From positions 78,501 through 142,500 of the forward strand of contig JAPFQT010000377.1 in assembly GCA_027627225.1 (NCBI GenBank): DNA of 64,000 nt, written 5' to 3'. This DNA comes from Congeria kusceri (lineage: Eukaryota; Mollusca; Bivalvia; Myida; Dreissenidae). Positions within the stretch are counted from its first letter, which is position 1; every line of letters starts with the position of its first letter. Shown in pieces: positions 1 to 12,700 of this stretch. The position numbers and the translations under genes are program-made. Below the pieces are notes generated by a model. The model worked only from the letters and a program-made list of their open reading frames with translations, did no database searches and was not told where the DNA came from.

Positions 1-700
1 AGGCTTGACATATTCAAATAATTTTTGGTACAAATGTGTAACATCATAGAATACAGGGCAAGTTCGATGTTGGTTACAAACCATTAAATTTTGACAGAAT
101 TATGGCCCCTTTTCCACTTATAATTCCCTAAAAACATGGTTTCCGGATGATAACTCAAGAACGGCTTGACATATTCAATAATTCTTGGTATACATGTGTA
201 GCGTCAGAAAATACGGGTCAATTTCGAATTTGGTTAGAAGCCACTCAATTTTGAAAGAGTTATTGCACTTTATTTGAGTTAAATTCCCTAAAAACATGGT
301 TTCCTGACGATAACTCAACAATTACTTGACATATTTAAATAATTATTGGTACACATGTGTAGCATCATAAAATTCAGGTCAAGTTCGATATTGGTTACAA
401 ACCACTAAATTTTGACGCAGTTATGGCCCCCCTATTTGACTTAAATCCCGAAAAACATGGACAATAACTCTTGAAAGGTTTCACATATTTAACTTTGTTT
501 TGGTACTTAAGTGTAACATCATAAAATACAGATCAAGTTTAACTTTGGTTACAAACCACAAAATGTTGACAGAGTTATGGCTCCTATTGGGATTATTTTT
601 TTCAAATACACAATAAATGTTGACCATTCTCTGTCCATTTCTTTCGAATGGATGCCATAGTTTTGTGACAAGGCCATATTGTGGGGTTATATCCGTCACT
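1..700 (+). repeat. tandem array, about 160-bp monomer
   Basis: About four diverged monomers are seen. The phrase CTTGACATATT recurs near 4, 165 and 325, with a decayed copy near 480. Each monomer contains a GTAACATCATAAAATACAG-like stretch, GGTTACAAACCACTAAATTT and AACATGGTTTCC. It runs off the left edge, so the element's 5' end is not visible. Nothing in it looks coding. Confidence 0.75.
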
Positions 701-715
701 CGTGACAATTCCAGG

Positions 716-1680
716 TAGTCCCCAACCGGTGTTTACCAGAGGGGACTATAGGTTTGCCCTCCGTCCGTCCGTCAGTCAGTCCGTCTGCAAAATATTGTTC
801 ATGCGATAACTAAAAAAATACTGAAGATACTTCGATGAAACTTGGTATACATATAAACGGCAATGTGAGTATTAGGCATGACCTTTTATTTTACCAGAGG
901 TCAAAGGTCACGTGACTTACTAAAAATAGAAAAAAAAAAAGAATCCTGCTATAACTCAAAAAGTACTAAAGATATTTTTATGAAACTTGGTATACATGTA
1001 AACGGCAATGTGAGGATTATGCAGGACTTTTTATTTTTCACCAGAGATCAAAGGTTACATGACTGTTACTAAAAATAGAAATAAACTAAATACTTTTATA
1101 ATTCGAAAAGTACATTAGATATGACAATGAAACTTGGTACAAAAATTGAACTATAGGTTTGCCATTTGTCTGTGTGTCTCTCTATCTGTGTGTCCGTATA
1201 TTTGTCCATCCGTCTGTCTGTCCGTCCCGAAAACCTGGTTCCTGCAATAACTCAAAAAGTACTGAACTTATTTCGATGAAACTGGGTATACTTATAAACA
1301 GCAATGTGGCAATGTGAGGATTATACACGACGTTTTTTTTTCACCAGAGGATAAAGGTAACCTGACTGTTACTAAAAATAGAAATAAACTTAATACTGTA
1401 ATAATTCTAAAAGAACATAACATATCATCATGAAACTTGGTATACAGAATGGACTATATAATCGCCCTCTGTCAGTTTAGTACTGCAATAACTGGAAAAG
1501 TAACGCGAATGTCTGGTCATTGTTACTAAAATAAAAAAGCAAAAAAGCTTATTACTGCAGTGACCAATGGGATTTGAATATGAAACTTTGTACATCTACA
1601 TATAAAGGGCGATTTGACAGTATTGCACAATGTTTAATTAGCAGGGTTTTCACCGGTAGCGGACTCTTGTATTGCTTGCA
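716..1680 (+). repeat. hairpin-bounded tandem-array element (TAGTCCCC type)
   Basis: The left end is an inverted repeat, TAGTCCCC (716-723) and GGGGACTA (741-748). A (TCCG)n-like stretch follows at about 762-785, then about six monomers of roughly 149 bp marked by GAAACTTGGTATACAT at about 838, 982, 1131, 1278, 1431 and 1580. The right end carries CTCTTGT at 1674-1680, the terminal motif shared with other array elements in the window. The 3' hairpin is weak in this copy. No coding capacity is seen. The shared plan is seen in the sequence; membership in a Helentron-like class is inference. Confidence 0.7.
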
Positions 1681-1846
1681 ATACTATCAAAGCCTTGTTG
1701 TAAATATTTCTGTCTGGTATTTCCTTTCTTGATTCAGTAAAATAATGTATTCATATGTTAACATTATACACGTTTATATGCTAAATGTGTAATGTAATCA
1801 GACAATACTTAAAATGCAGAATGTTTTTTTGTTTTTTTTTATATTG

Positions 1847-2802
1847 TAGGGATGGGACCGAATATTCGAATATCGGATAATATTAGAATACAAAAAAACG
1901 AATACGAATATTCGATTTTCTTATTTATTTAAAGAACAAAATTTCTTTAAAAAATCATGTTTTTTTCCCTGTTTGATTGCAAAGTTAACATGAATTTCAG
2001 TCTATTTCCTGTCTAGCTGGTGGGCGGAAGGCAGTGTAGCGTTTTTACAACACATGCTAAACATGTCCATTTAACAACAATTGATAATTGGCAGGGGGGC
2101 CACGTCTTTGCAAGGGCAGCGAGTTAAATGTTTGTAGGAGGCGCAAATATGACGCATTGCATCCACAAATAACAAAACTTGGCCATGTTTTGATAACGGT
2201 TTTACATTTTGCACAAGGCGTACATTGTTGTTTATTGTCCTTAAGTGACATCTAACTTGTTAACAGTAAATTACAATTACTCTGTAAGTAAACCAATCAA
2301 AATGAATCCATTATCAGCCAATCAATTACTTTAACAAAATTAGCATGATCTGGTCAATCTTAATATGCGTCACTTGTAAATAACGTTCCATTATATTAAC
2401 ACCATATATTATACAAGAGTCATTATTATTAAACAATGCCACCATCACGTGCTTGGAAGTACTTTATTCGGTCATTAGACAAAACCCAGGCAAAATGTAA
2501 TCTGCACAGCAGATACAAGCTTCATGGTTCTGAAAAAAAAAACGATTAACAGATTCACTAACAATACATTTAAAAATATCTTACATTTCTTTATATTTGC
2601 CTAACACTCACAAAGTTATATCGCTCATGTACCACTGAAACAAGGTAAAACAACTAGGTACACGTAGTATACACATTTTGGATAGGTAAATATTCGGACA
2701 GGGTGTCGTATATAGTCATATTTACAACACAAATATTTGAATATATTCGAATACCTAAAATGAATATTCGAATATTGATTTCAGTATTCGGTCCCATCCC
2801 TA
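1847..2802. mobile_element. non-autonomous hAT-like DNA transposon (MITE)
   Basis: Perfect 18-bp terminal inverted repeats TAGGGATGGGACCGAATA open at 1847 and close, inverted, at 2802. The subterminal regions are rich in GAATATTCGAATA. The flanks are an 8-bp near-identical duplication, TTATATTG (1839-1846) and ATATATTG (2803-2810), seven of eight matching. An 8-bp target duplication with TAGGG-type ends is the hAT signature. The 956-bp interior has no open transposase. A short minus-strand stretch near 2085-2250 with two C-x2-C pairs might be a BED-finger remnant, but this is weak. Confidence 0.85.
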
Positions 2803-2810
2803 ATATATTG

Positions 2811-4457
2811 GTATTCCAAACGCAAAAAAGCGCTTTGTACAAGTATATGTGATTGGTTATCATATTGCCTCAAGACCATGATGAGAAAGACCTCTTTACG
2901 GAGATCCCAATTACAAGAATCATTGATAAGATAGTGTAATTGAAATATCAGAAAATATTGAATAATAGTGAAATAATAATATTGAAACAAGAACATTTCC
3001 TAGGCACCAAATATTCCCTGAAGCAAATGATGTTAACGACATCATTGAATGCCAATTGATGTGCTCCGGGTTGCCTATAGTGACTCATTTTGAATGCATT
3101 CCATTTTTAACAGAGTAAAATCGCTTAAATTTTGTAAATTGATGCAATATATATTCCAGTTTATTTTAATGTACTTTTTTTCTATGAAATAATCATATGT
3201 CTAAAAATATGAAAAAAATGAAATAATCATATGTCTAAAAATATGAAAAAAAACTACATTAAATTTGATCATCCCTCGTTCATCACTGGAAATTAAATTG
3301 TTTACTTGGGTGGCAGAGGTCTGAGCTCTCAGAGTGCTTACTGTTTGTTAACCTGTTCGTCTGTTTACAACTTTGCGCATTATTATTATTTCAGGCGATT
3401 TCTTTCTGCATAGTTGTACTTCTTGACAGCTGATACAAGTATAATGGGAGACAGTTTACACGCATATTGGCAAAGCACGAGGAAATCGAGATACTTGTTG
3501 TTGGTAAATAATACATGATTTTGGCATTGAAGTAGGTTTACTTTTAAGCTGCATCTTATGGCAGTTTAAAGGGAGGTAAACTTGGTAGTTATGGTCAGCT
3601 CAAAAACATTAACGAACTTAGTTGACAGAAAGTATTGGGGTGGGGAAATCTGTATGACCAACTAAGCCAACAACTTACAAAGTTTTTTATGTAGATTAGA
3701 CACGAACATTTGAACAGTGATTTTATTCTGAATAAACTGTGCTTTTTTGGAAGTAACTTTAATCCGTTTCAAACAATTTTGAGTTATAATAGTAATGTAT
3801 TAACATATAAACGTGTAGTTCATCGTTTTTAACAATTGCACACTGAGCAAATTTCTTTGTACCTTCGCTGCTTTGATGAAATAATTTGATAATTCCTCTT
3901 CTTGAACGTCAACAGTAACAGCAGCAAACGACTGAATTGTAATATGGCGTAAGACTTATACTTCGAGGCGAAATCGTATTTTAGTAACTCTACGAAATGT
4001 CTGTCTTTGATACCTTTCTAATATGTCATTCACATCATTTTGCAAAGAATTATGGCGTTTCTACACTTGATTATCACTCCGTTAATTAGTATAATACTTT
4101 AATGTAGACGCAATATATATAATGTAGACGATTACAGTTACATAAACACACTGAAAGGAATCTAAATGAGGTAAACAAATATATAACACAGTTAAATATT
4201 ATATAAATTGCATCAATAGCTTTACATAATATACTGTACATTTCTTAATATTCAAAATGGTTTGCGTGTTTGTATGTTTCTGCTATGATTCTATAAGATC
4301 AAGCCTGAAGCTTCACGAGTAGAAAATCACGACCGACCATATCAAAGGAGATATAAGTCAATGCAGTTGAACCAGGGGCCGATTGGCAAGAATAGGACTT
4401 ATCAAAAGTAACAGAGAAAAGCAATCATAACAACTTAATTTAGAGGTTAAATGGAAG
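2811..4457. other. no gene recognised
   Basis: This stretch is AT-rich and has no convincing exon or transposon ends. The only structured item is a 34-bp sequence present twice in tandem (3184-3217 and 3218-3251, beginning ATGAAATAATCATATG). Short open frames here are what AT-rich DNA gives by chance. Confidence 0.5.
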
Positions 4458-4716
4458 ATGAATCATAACAGGTGAGATCAATCATATTAGAGGAGATCAA
4501 TCATAAAAGGGGAGATCAATCATAACAGGTAAGATCAATCATAAGAGGTGATATTAATCATAACAGGGGAGATCAGTCATAGCAGGGTAGATCAGTCATA
4601 ACAGGGGAGATAAATTGTAACATGGGAGATCAATCATAACGGAGGAGATCAATCATATCAGGGGAGATCAGTCACAACAGGGTAGATCAATCACAACAGG
4701 GGAGATAAATTGTAAC
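4458..4716 (+). repeat. 19-bp minisatellite, about 13.6 units
   Basis: The unit is close to ATCAATCATAACAGGGGAG and holds an exact 19-bp period from 4458 to 4716. Two units (near 4610 and at 4705) share the variant ATAAATTGTAAC, which suggests that a block of several units was itself duplicated. The array ends at ordinary sequence containing a 10-bp perfect inverted repeat, CTTCAGCGAA (4750-4759) with TTCGCTGAAG (4787-4796). Confidence 0.85.
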
Positions 4717-5021
4717 TATGACTCTGGTTGACTTTCGAAACAGGGTTGGCTTCAGCGAATAGGTCTAGTCAGTACTATATAAACTGTTCGCTGAAGTTTC
4801 TTTAGCTAATATGGCCATGGCATGGGACCTCATTCTATTGGTACACCTACACGTTTTGCTGACCAAAAGGCATAGACTAGAGGCTTAGACTTAGCAGTAA
4901 CTTATTAAGCTGATCAAATATTGAGATAGACTGTAATGACAATGCGACATAGAACAAATGCTCACATGCATTCCCTGTGAGTCACTTGCACATAAGCACC
5001 CCAAATTCAGTAGCAAGTCAT

Positions 5022-5640
5022 TAGGGCCCTGCAAATTTTTTGCGGGTGCCCTATAGTAATCACCCTGTCCGTCTGTCCGTCCGTCTGTCCATCCACATCT
5101 TTCATGTTTTTCTTTCATAACTGACAAACCGTTCCAGCTATTAATTTGAAACTTCATAGGTGAATAGATTTCATTAAGGAGAAGTGCAGTACACAAGAAC
5201 CATTACTCTGCACTTCATGGTTCTTGAGCTATTGCCCTTTTTTAATTGTTCATATTTCGTTTTTGCCTGAAGCATAACTGTTAGACGGTAAGAGGTATTA
5301 ACTTGGAACTTCATAGGCTGATAGATCTTATTGAGAAGTGCAGTGCACAAGAACCATTACTCTGCAATTAATAATTCTGGAGTTATTGCCCTTTCTTAAT
5401 TTTCATTTTCAGGCGTAGTCAACTTTTGGTTTCAGCTCTCTAACTTATGAACGAATTGAAATATTTTAATGAAACTTCATCCATAAATACCTTATCCAGA
5501 CCTGGCTTGGGATTACATAGGGGATGGATGGGGTCAAGGTCACCGTTACAAAAAATAGAAAAAGTGTTTCCACTCAATTACTCGAGAACGAATTGAGCTA
5601 TTATAATTCAACTTCATACATGGATACCTTTTATTACTAA
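5022..5640 (+). repeat. hairpin-bounded tandem-array element (TAGGGCCC type)
   Basis: The left hairpin spans 5022-5053: TAGGGC at the start pairs with GCCCTA at the end, and CCTGCAA with TTGCGGG. A (GTCTGTCC)n-like stretch follows at about 5068-5092, then two monomers of about 165 bp sharing GAGAAGTGCAGT near 5173 and 5333. From about 5440 the sequence switches to the same roughly 145-bp monomer that fills 13.8-15.4 kb (ATGAAACTTCAT, TTGGGATT-CAT, GGGGTCAAGGTCACC, AAAATAGAAAAA). So this left end is joined to an array also found behind other left ends. Confidence 0.7.
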
Positions 5641-5641
5641 T

Positions 5642-6120
5642 TAGGGCCCCGCAATTTTTTTGCAGATGCCCTATAGTAATCACCCTGTTCTGTCCAACCA
5701 CATTTTAGCTCACCTGAGCACGAAACAACGTGGAGGACAGAGACTTGCACTGTTTGTGTATAGCCATAAGGTCTCATTTGAGGTAGAATATGGGCCAGAT
5801 TGGACGTGTACTTGTGAGTGTAAATGAGGATTTAAATTTTTCTCCTCCATTTGCAAGTTATGGCCCTTTCATTATTTTCCTGTATGTAATGTATAGGGAA
5901 AATTCCTTTTGAATGCAATTCCTCCTTGAGTATCCAACGGAATTTCTTGAAACTTGTCTTCATTGTAGAGGGTAATGTGTAGTTGAACAGTACGTGAAGA
6001 TGGGGATTGAATTTTTATTAAAAAGTACATATATTTTCATTTCCTGTCATTACTTTAAAAATTGACTGACCCTAAACTTCAAACATGCTATCAATCGGGG
6101 CCCGAGGTCACCCATGTGAC
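5642..6120 (+). repeat. array-element fragments: second TAGGGCCC hairpin, then an AGCTCACCTGAGC end
   Basis: A second copy of the TAGGGCCC hairpin lies at 5642-5672. It is followed 35 bp later, at 5707, by AGCTCACCTGAGCACG, the left end of another element family seen at 15922, 29797, 32897 and 33207. After it comes diverged, non-coding sequence that fades out near 6120. The right boundary is uncertain. Confidence 0.5.
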
Positions 6121-6314
6121 AAAGTTGTAGTTGTTTCTTAACTGTAATTGATCCGTGAAGTGAATATACAATTGCTTACAAAACTACGAAATGTTGCACA
6201 AGAACCTGTTTAAATAGTGAAATAAAAAATAAAAAAAACTTTAAGAAAATAAAGTGAAAATAACATGTATATTTAATCACTACTAGGTACACCCATCATA
6301 AGGCTAAAAAAAAA

Positions 6315-7474
6315 TAATGATTTGTTTCTCAGCCAGCGCCGCAACGTTTTCTAATGGCCCGCCACGAATTTGATTTAATGCCAAAAAAAAATAAAAATAA
6401 AAATATTTTTTTACGATCGCGCCTGGGGTTTTAAGGAGCAGTCCAGAAATATATTAATAAAAAATAAAATTTTGCAGAAAGCATTTTTTATGGACATGTT
6501 ACCTAGCAAAATACAAAAACTAATTATTGAAATCTTTGAATTATTAACATTTTGGTAACTTGCTATCATCTATTTCTGTATGCAATAACTGGTGATAACT
6601 CTTGGGTAAACCAACATGTTTATTACAGTATAATCCGTTCGTACCAAGTGCTTTTGAACAATACCATTCGCAAATAAGAAACAGATTTTGGACGAATAAA
6701 CACCATAAACATTCATAAGAACTATTTACTAAAATTACGATGTATTGATCCCATGGACAGAGGCTTAAAATTAAACGTATCCGCATTTTAAGACAGTGGA
6801 AGAAGAGTTACCCAGTAGAGATTTCGATATTTCGGATAATTTTCTTCCTGTCAGATTTAATTATATGAATCGGATATACACAAATTGTGAAATACTTTGT
6901 AAATTTTGAAAAACAGTCATGTTTGATTGGGAACCATTGTAAATATCGTCTATTTGTTGACTTAAACTTTTGTTTTTTGAAGAAACTCTGTGCCAATACA
7001 AGTCCTTTGGAAACAAACACAAATGCCAGCTGCATTGACAAGTGTTGATTTTCCTTTCCAAAAATTGTTGGTGATTTATTGCAAATAATTCCTGTTTTTA
7101 ACATTCATAAAAACATGAATAACGAAAAGTTAAATTCTATAAATAGGAGTACTTTAATGCTGATGGTATATTAATTTGAAGGCACTTATGTTAATTATGA
7201 ACATTCAAACTGATTGCCTTTTTACGTCAGCTTCCATAAATGACCGTTTGTGATTAATAAATCTATATTTAGAATTTTATAAAAACGGATGCTTACGTTG
7301 TTATTAAAACTTTAAATTTTCTTTAATCTGCACTTATTTACTTGTTTTAATAAGCCATTACATAGTGCCAATAGAAAAGAGTAGGAGAAAAAAATAAAAT
7401 AATAACTTCCAACAAAGAAAAAATCGCCCTCCCTCATGATTTTTTGGAAAAAGTGCCTGAGAAACAAATCATTA
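6315..7474. mobile_element. 1.16-kb TIR element, copy 1
   Basis: An 18-bp perfect inverted repeat, TAATGATTTGTTTCTCAG, bounds it at 6315-6332 and 7457-7474. A related copy lies at 43771-45426; aligned blocks include the ACGATCGC segment, CAGTCCAGAAATAT, AACTGGTGAT, AATAAGAAACAGATTT and, near the right end, CGCCCTCCCTCAT. The outermost bases differ between copies; TTTCTCAGGCA is the core they share. No transposase is readable: minus-strand frames of 80-98 codons in copy 1 are not preserved in copy 2. The target duplication could not be fixed because the flanking bases continue the inverted symmetry. Confidence 0.75.
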
Positions 7475-7611
7475 ATTGTTTTGAACCTAACTTCATTAAG
7501 ACTGAAACTATCTCATGTATTGTTTTAAGTATAACTGTGTCCTGCTTTATAGCATAAGAGACTGCCACTATTTCTACACAACGTAAAAGCTTGCCCTTGA
7601 AAAACCTGGTA

Positions 7612-7928
7612 CAGTCTAACCTCGTTATTTGGAAGTCGTGTGGACCAATAAAAATACTATGAAATAATGATTATTTGAATTAAACATTAGATAGCGTTAT
7701 CGTTGCAAAAATCGCCAAACTGTATATATAATAGTAAATCTTTCCTTATTTATTATTTCCACTGACATTCTGACTATTGTACATGGCGCAATATAGTTCA
7801 TTTAGAATCTGTTACAAGTAAATTCGAACTGATGACATAATGAATGTAAATCCAACTAAAGTAAAAAATAAACAACGAAATAACAAGGAATTCAGATTAA
7901 CAGTGTTCTAAATAACGGTGATCTACAG
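7612..7928. mobile_element. pogo/Tigger-like MITE
   Basis: The left end is CAGTCTAACCTCGTTATTTG at 7612. The right end, read inverted from 7928, is CTGTAGATCACCGTTATTTA, so the inner block CGTTATTT is conserved on both sides. TA dinucleotides flank both ends (7610-7611 and 7929-7930), as expected for the Tc1/mariner-pogo group. It is 317 bp long and non-coding. The terminal repeats match at only about two thirds of positions, so the superfamily call is moderate. Confidence 0.55.
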
Positions 7929-9002
7929 TACATGCTTTGCATGCAGACAATGTTACAACAAGCATCAATCAATATTTGTTGGTCCTCCTGAACACCGTCC
8001 ATGCAGCATTTGTGCATTAGGGATTATTGATTATTTAACTTTAAGTCGGTCAATAGCTATAAATAGCAAATGTTTACTTGTTATGTAACCCCGACTATAA
8101 AAGTAGTTTTTCTTGTCTTGTCTTGAATAAACTTGAAACATGGTCTTGTGTGTGCATTTGTAACCTGTTAAGAAGCACAGATAATGCTTGATGTTTTGGC
8201 TTGAAGTCAAATTTGGACAATGTTCCAGATTAGGAATGTTGCATGACCGATTTCTAGAAAGTGATTTGGTCTGTAGTTGCAAATTGTAAATTCTATGATC
8301 AGAAGGCTGGCACATGCGGATTCCCTGAATATGTATATTGTTCCTAGATTTTGTAAAGTTAGTATTGATGAAAATTGTAACTTTCAGTTTCACACCACTT
8401 AAAACATTTTTGAGCAATCAGACGTTAGCCTGTATAATAAGTGTCACACCCACTTGTTGAATCATTTATCAGTAAGATTATCTAGATGGTGTTAAGGTAT
8501 CAGGTCAGGTAACGCTACTATCCCTACTATCGGGGTTCCAAGTAATTAGGGCAAATTCACCAATGTTCGGAGGAAGGTTGAATGCTTTCAATGCGGTGTA
8601 ATATGTTACTGTGCGTAAATATTTTCACAAACAGATGCGTGTTTGTATCATAAAAAAGGACCCTTTAAAGGCGTTTAAACAGGATTTGTTGAAATTTTGA
8701 ATGGTTATAGATCATAAAAACCAGTTTCATAAAGATACACTAAAAACTACCACAGTTCGGACATTACAACTTAGGTTGGGACGGCCTATTCCGAGCTTTG
8801 GACGCTGATGTAAACTCTCGGCCGATCCTGCTGATCGATTTACTTCGGTCTACTTTAAATTGGTTGTCAATTTATTGAATAGCAGTGTTGTTGCATATAC
8901 ACACCTCGATGCTAAGACTGTTCACTGGCAAAACTTGTGTTTTCTGCAAATAAGATAATGGAGCAACATAGTTCCAAAAATAGGAAATATTAAAATCTAA
9001 AT

Positions 9003-9260
9003 TCTTCATCATCATCGTCACCGTCATCATCATCGTTTTCATCGTCATCTTCTTCATCGTTAGCAACATCATTATTGTTGTCACCATATCGTCATCTTCT
9101 TCATCATCGTCACCATCGTCATAATCACCATTAGTAGCAACAGCATCGTCGTCGCCGTCATATCCTTGCCGTTATAGTAGTAATCACTAAAAATGTTAGA
9201 ATTATGACCACATCAACATGATCTTCTACATCATCATCATCTCCATCTTTACAGAGCTCT
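9003..9260 (+). repeat. degenerate CAT/CGT trinucleotide tract
   Basis: Interrupted runs of CATCAT, CGTCAC and TCTTCATCG cover roughly 9003-9130 and resume at 9225-9245. The methionine- and threonine-rich translations here are products of the repeat. Confidence 0.7.
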
Positions 9261-10990
9261 ACTTTAATGCACTTATTTACAAATATTTATCTGTGAAATC
9301 AATAAATGATGTGGCAATTTTAAGGGTACGTTTTGATTGATACATACAAACAAGTTTACATGGTTTCTATTTTTTACAATCTCAACCAAGTGAAGAAGTG
9401 TTTTGTCTTGCAATAAGCTGTTTGCCAGATAAAACAATGCTTGTATCAAAATATCCATGTTCAGTGAAACTTAAATGAACATCTTGCAAGACAGCGACAG
9501 CATACAAGATGGTATTCACATGCTCTGTAAGAATTGAAAAAAGTGTCAGCAATCTTGGGGTGTTCATATGCTGTTTTGTGTTAATATAAATATAATAATA
9601 GTTCATGCATGTCCTCTCGTGTTTGCGTGACAGGTGTTTTTAACCCAAGTTCTCTACCCACTAGACATCGAACGATTGACATCATTTGAAACCTTAAAAA
9701 GAGTAGTTCTGTTTTCAACTGATATTTTTCATTCATTTATAGAGATCGGGTGTGAGCATTTCTCATTTTTCGTTTGGTGTGCATATTTAAATAGGACACA
9801 ATATTACTGCAAATCTAAATAAATGATACATTACATGTAAATATTGCTTGAAATAATTTTGCCCAATAAAAAAAACAAAAACATTTGCTGTATACATTTC
9901 CCAGTGACGGAAAGAATTTTTCCATATGGGTTGATTTCCCAACTCCACCAAAAGCTATGGGCCTTTTTCAAAAATCCATGGGATTTCGTCTTATTTTTTG
10001 GGATTTACAGCAATTACATGTACATTTAATTTTGTGTTTCTATCAAGAAAAATGCACCGCGCAGTCGGTCACCCTTCCTGTTCGAGGTGTAATAAGCATC
10101 TGTTGATATTCATATTTTAGACTTACTTTAATGGATGAAATCTCACCGCAAATTGACACAAATGTAAACCAGACCAAGCATTGTGTATTTTACGGCAGCG
10201 GTTTTCGATTCTTACTCAAAATATTTGGTGCGACGTAAAATCGCATCGCCGAATATTTCTTTGAGATTGTTCTAAATTGTATGCGCAAATAACGCTTTTC
10301 GCATGGGTTTCTCAGTCACTGATTTCATATTTATTTGAATTCCATGGTTTGGAGAATGCGGTCCGATGCTTGGTTGAATGTCTTAACCGTTGTAAATTCA
10401 CCATTTTGTATTTAGCATTGTAGTCGAAATAAAAACAATAAATTTACCAAGAAAATAATATTATTGAAAGCTTAAAAATAACATAAGTTGAGGACCTCAA
10501 TATATTTATGTGTTTAATTTCAACTTGGCACATTATTACATAAATATATCGGTACTATACAATAAGGCCATACCAATTTGATTATATGTTTAGTGCCCCG
10601 TGATTTTTCGGAACCTACCAACCAGGCAGGAATAAACAAACAATGAGTCGATAAAAAACATTTTTCTTTCACAACTTATTAATGGCAGTGGTACAAGCTA
10701 GAAGCAAATGTTTTCCTGAAAAACTGTAATATACCATCTTCATATTGGGAACCAAATTTGACACAGTATTTTAACTGTGTAAATTGATTAGCTGCACACT
10801 GTTTTGACGAATATTAGTAAAAAAAAACTAAATCTTTTTTTTTTTCAAGTTTGAAATGCTTTCCAACTAGATATTTTACACTGTCAAAAATGTTTGTATT
10901 TAAGTTCAGGCATCCAAAAACCTACCAGCGCGAGGACGCTAAACATAGAATCAAATTTGTATGGCCTAATATCTAAGTGTGTTCCTAGTT
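9261..10990. other. no gene recognised
   Basis: Short open frames of 60-75 codons overlap on both strands around 9.3-10.1 kb. None shows a recognisable domain, a convincing splice context or similarity to another part of the window. I see no transposon ends here. Confidence 0.4.
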
Positions 10991-10996
10991 ACTATA

Positions 10997-12065
10997 CAGT
11001 TGAACACTGCTTTTTCGGAGTCATGATTTGGACCAACAAAAACAGTTCGAAACAGGAAAATTCGAAATAGCGATGTTCCAACCTCCACACAGAATTGTCT
11101 GGTTCCCAGAAGCATAGCTCTAATCAAATCCCTGCGTAAACATGTGATAATGCACCTATCAATATTTTTCCCAAGGAAGGGGAAGCGGCATGCATATATG
11201 GGGCTTTAGACTGAAAGTCATTCCCGACATGCAGGAATTTGAAATGCCAAATGATTTCGGATCCTAGGAAATATGCTTTGTTCGGAGTTTAGATCCCTGT
11301 TAATATTGACCTCCGGGCCATTGATACAAAAAATTAAGCATCTCGCGTTGAGGGGATTTAGACAAAAATGCTTGGCTTTATGTTTTTTACTTTGTTATTT
11401 TCATTTCCCTATTTCATTGTTGATCGCAAACAATATATAAAAGTACAACTACAAGAAAATTTCTGTATGTTGAAAATTGCACTGAGTTGCATTAAATAAG
11501 TAAACTTAAATTAATACAAACACATAATACTTTCAGATCGGGAAGGATTTTACTTGTGACAGCAGTGTTACTGTTAACTGATAGGGGAAGTAACCCCTGC
11601 GAGGAGTTTGGCGATGTTTTCCATTGTAATAATACATTTTATAGGTATGAAAATTGTTAATGTGGTTAAATAACACTGTGTGTATATATGTATATACGAT
11701 GTTCACATGTATAATGAAGGTTCGTAAGTAACATTGTAAAGGTTGTAAATTTGTCATCATTGTTGGTTTCTTCACAATTATAGCTCTACTGCATATCCAC
11801 TAAACCAAGCGACCACAGCCAAGTCATCACACCTTTGATAGACAGCTTGGGCTATGTGCGACTTCAAATAAACACGGATGGTTACGTGTGAAAAACGCAA
11901 TCTTATCTCGAAATGGAGATGAATTGAAATAGGCAACTTTGAATTAATGATTGTTATTTTAGTAAAATAAAGAAGAAAAAAAATCAGGACTGAAAAAATA
12001 GTTTGAAATTGCATGAAATTGCGATTGTTTCGAATTAACGGTGTTTTAAATAGCCGTGTTAGCTG
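10997..12065. mobile_element. possible pogo-like element with diverged ends
   Basis: The left end CAGTTGAACACTGCTTTTTC (preceded by TA at 10995-10996) resembles the inverted right end CAGCTAACACGGCTATTT read back from 12065. Both ends continue with TTCGAAA-type sequence (11045-11070 and about 12030). There is no clean TA after the right end and no transposase. This is a weak call based on paired ends only. Confidence 0.3.
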
Positions 12066-12174
12066 TTTGTATACTTAACTCAAAGTTTAGACAGTAACTG
12101 TTTCAAACGCCTGTATAAATATGCTATTTGATACAATAAATGGTGACTAGTTTAAGTTTCTGTTCAAGGGAAAT

Positions 12175-12700
12175 AAGCATTTTGGGTACCCGGGTAATTT
12201 AGCGGCAGGTACCCAGGTAATCAATTACTGCTCGTCTCAGACCTTATCAGGAAGTGCTCAGTGTATTGAAATTGTCTACATCTATTGCAGTTTAATGATC
12301 TATGAAGTTGGTAATTTTGTATTTGGTGTATACATATACAATATTTCTTTATTATTACAGAGTGCCGATGACGCAAGTACATTTGAAGGGAACTTTGAAG
12401 GACCTCCCTGTGACGAGTGCATTGATGACTGCCACCTGCATCCAAACTGCACCCAAGGTTTATTGAATATAAAAACCTAAATATGCGATATCTATCAGTA
12501 TATTGTATTGCCTTACTTATGAAAATGGTCCCTTGAAAAGGCAGTCACATGCTACTTTCTATATGTGCACCATATCTGGGACAATTATCTTTCTATATCT
12601 CTATTACAAGGTGACTAGCAATCCATGTCTGTGTTTATCATAGAAATGGTGACGCAGACAAAGTTCAAAGTCGTTTGATTAGTTAGTATGTTCTAGATCT
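12175..12700 (+). repeat. segmental duplication, copy 1
   Basis: The block GGGTACCCnGGTAAT ... exon ... TTGCCTTACTT ... GGGACAATTATCTTTCT ... ATCATAGAAATGG is repeated at 15560-15915 plus about 18480-18690. Copy 2 is split by about 2.5 kb of later sequence, including the array element at 15922-17665. The duplicated unit includes an exon (12361-12457) with its acceptor side. Confidence 0.65.
12361..12457 (+). CDS. candidate internal exon, Cys-rich, unknown protein
   Basis: A 97-nt open segment is preceded by a pyrimidine-rich acceptor (TTATTATTACAG) and followed by a GT donor (CCCAAG|GTTTAT). It begins in phase 0 and ends in phase 1. The translation starts SADDASTFEGNFEGPP and continues with a cluster CDECIDDCHLHPNC, five cysteines in a short span, which would suit a small disulfide or metal-binding module. 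A diverged duplicate at 15730-15829 keeps FEGPP and most of the reading frame. I do not recognise the family, and no adjoining exon with the matching phase was found: the next candidate, at 19267, starts in phase 0. It could be an orphan exon or part of a decayed gene. Confidence 0.4.

Noticed and set aside
4774..4890. TATATAA followed by an ATG at 4812 with a hydrophobic 25-codon frame
   Set aside because: The TATA-to-ATG distance leaves almost no 5' UTR, the frame ends quickly with no donor site, and a 10-bp palindrome better explains the structure.
8031..8417. A 128-codon open frame on the minus strand
   Set aside because: No recognisable domain, no splice or promoter support, and AT-rich, Asn/Lys/Ile-rich composition as expected by chance. 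It remains possible but unsupported.
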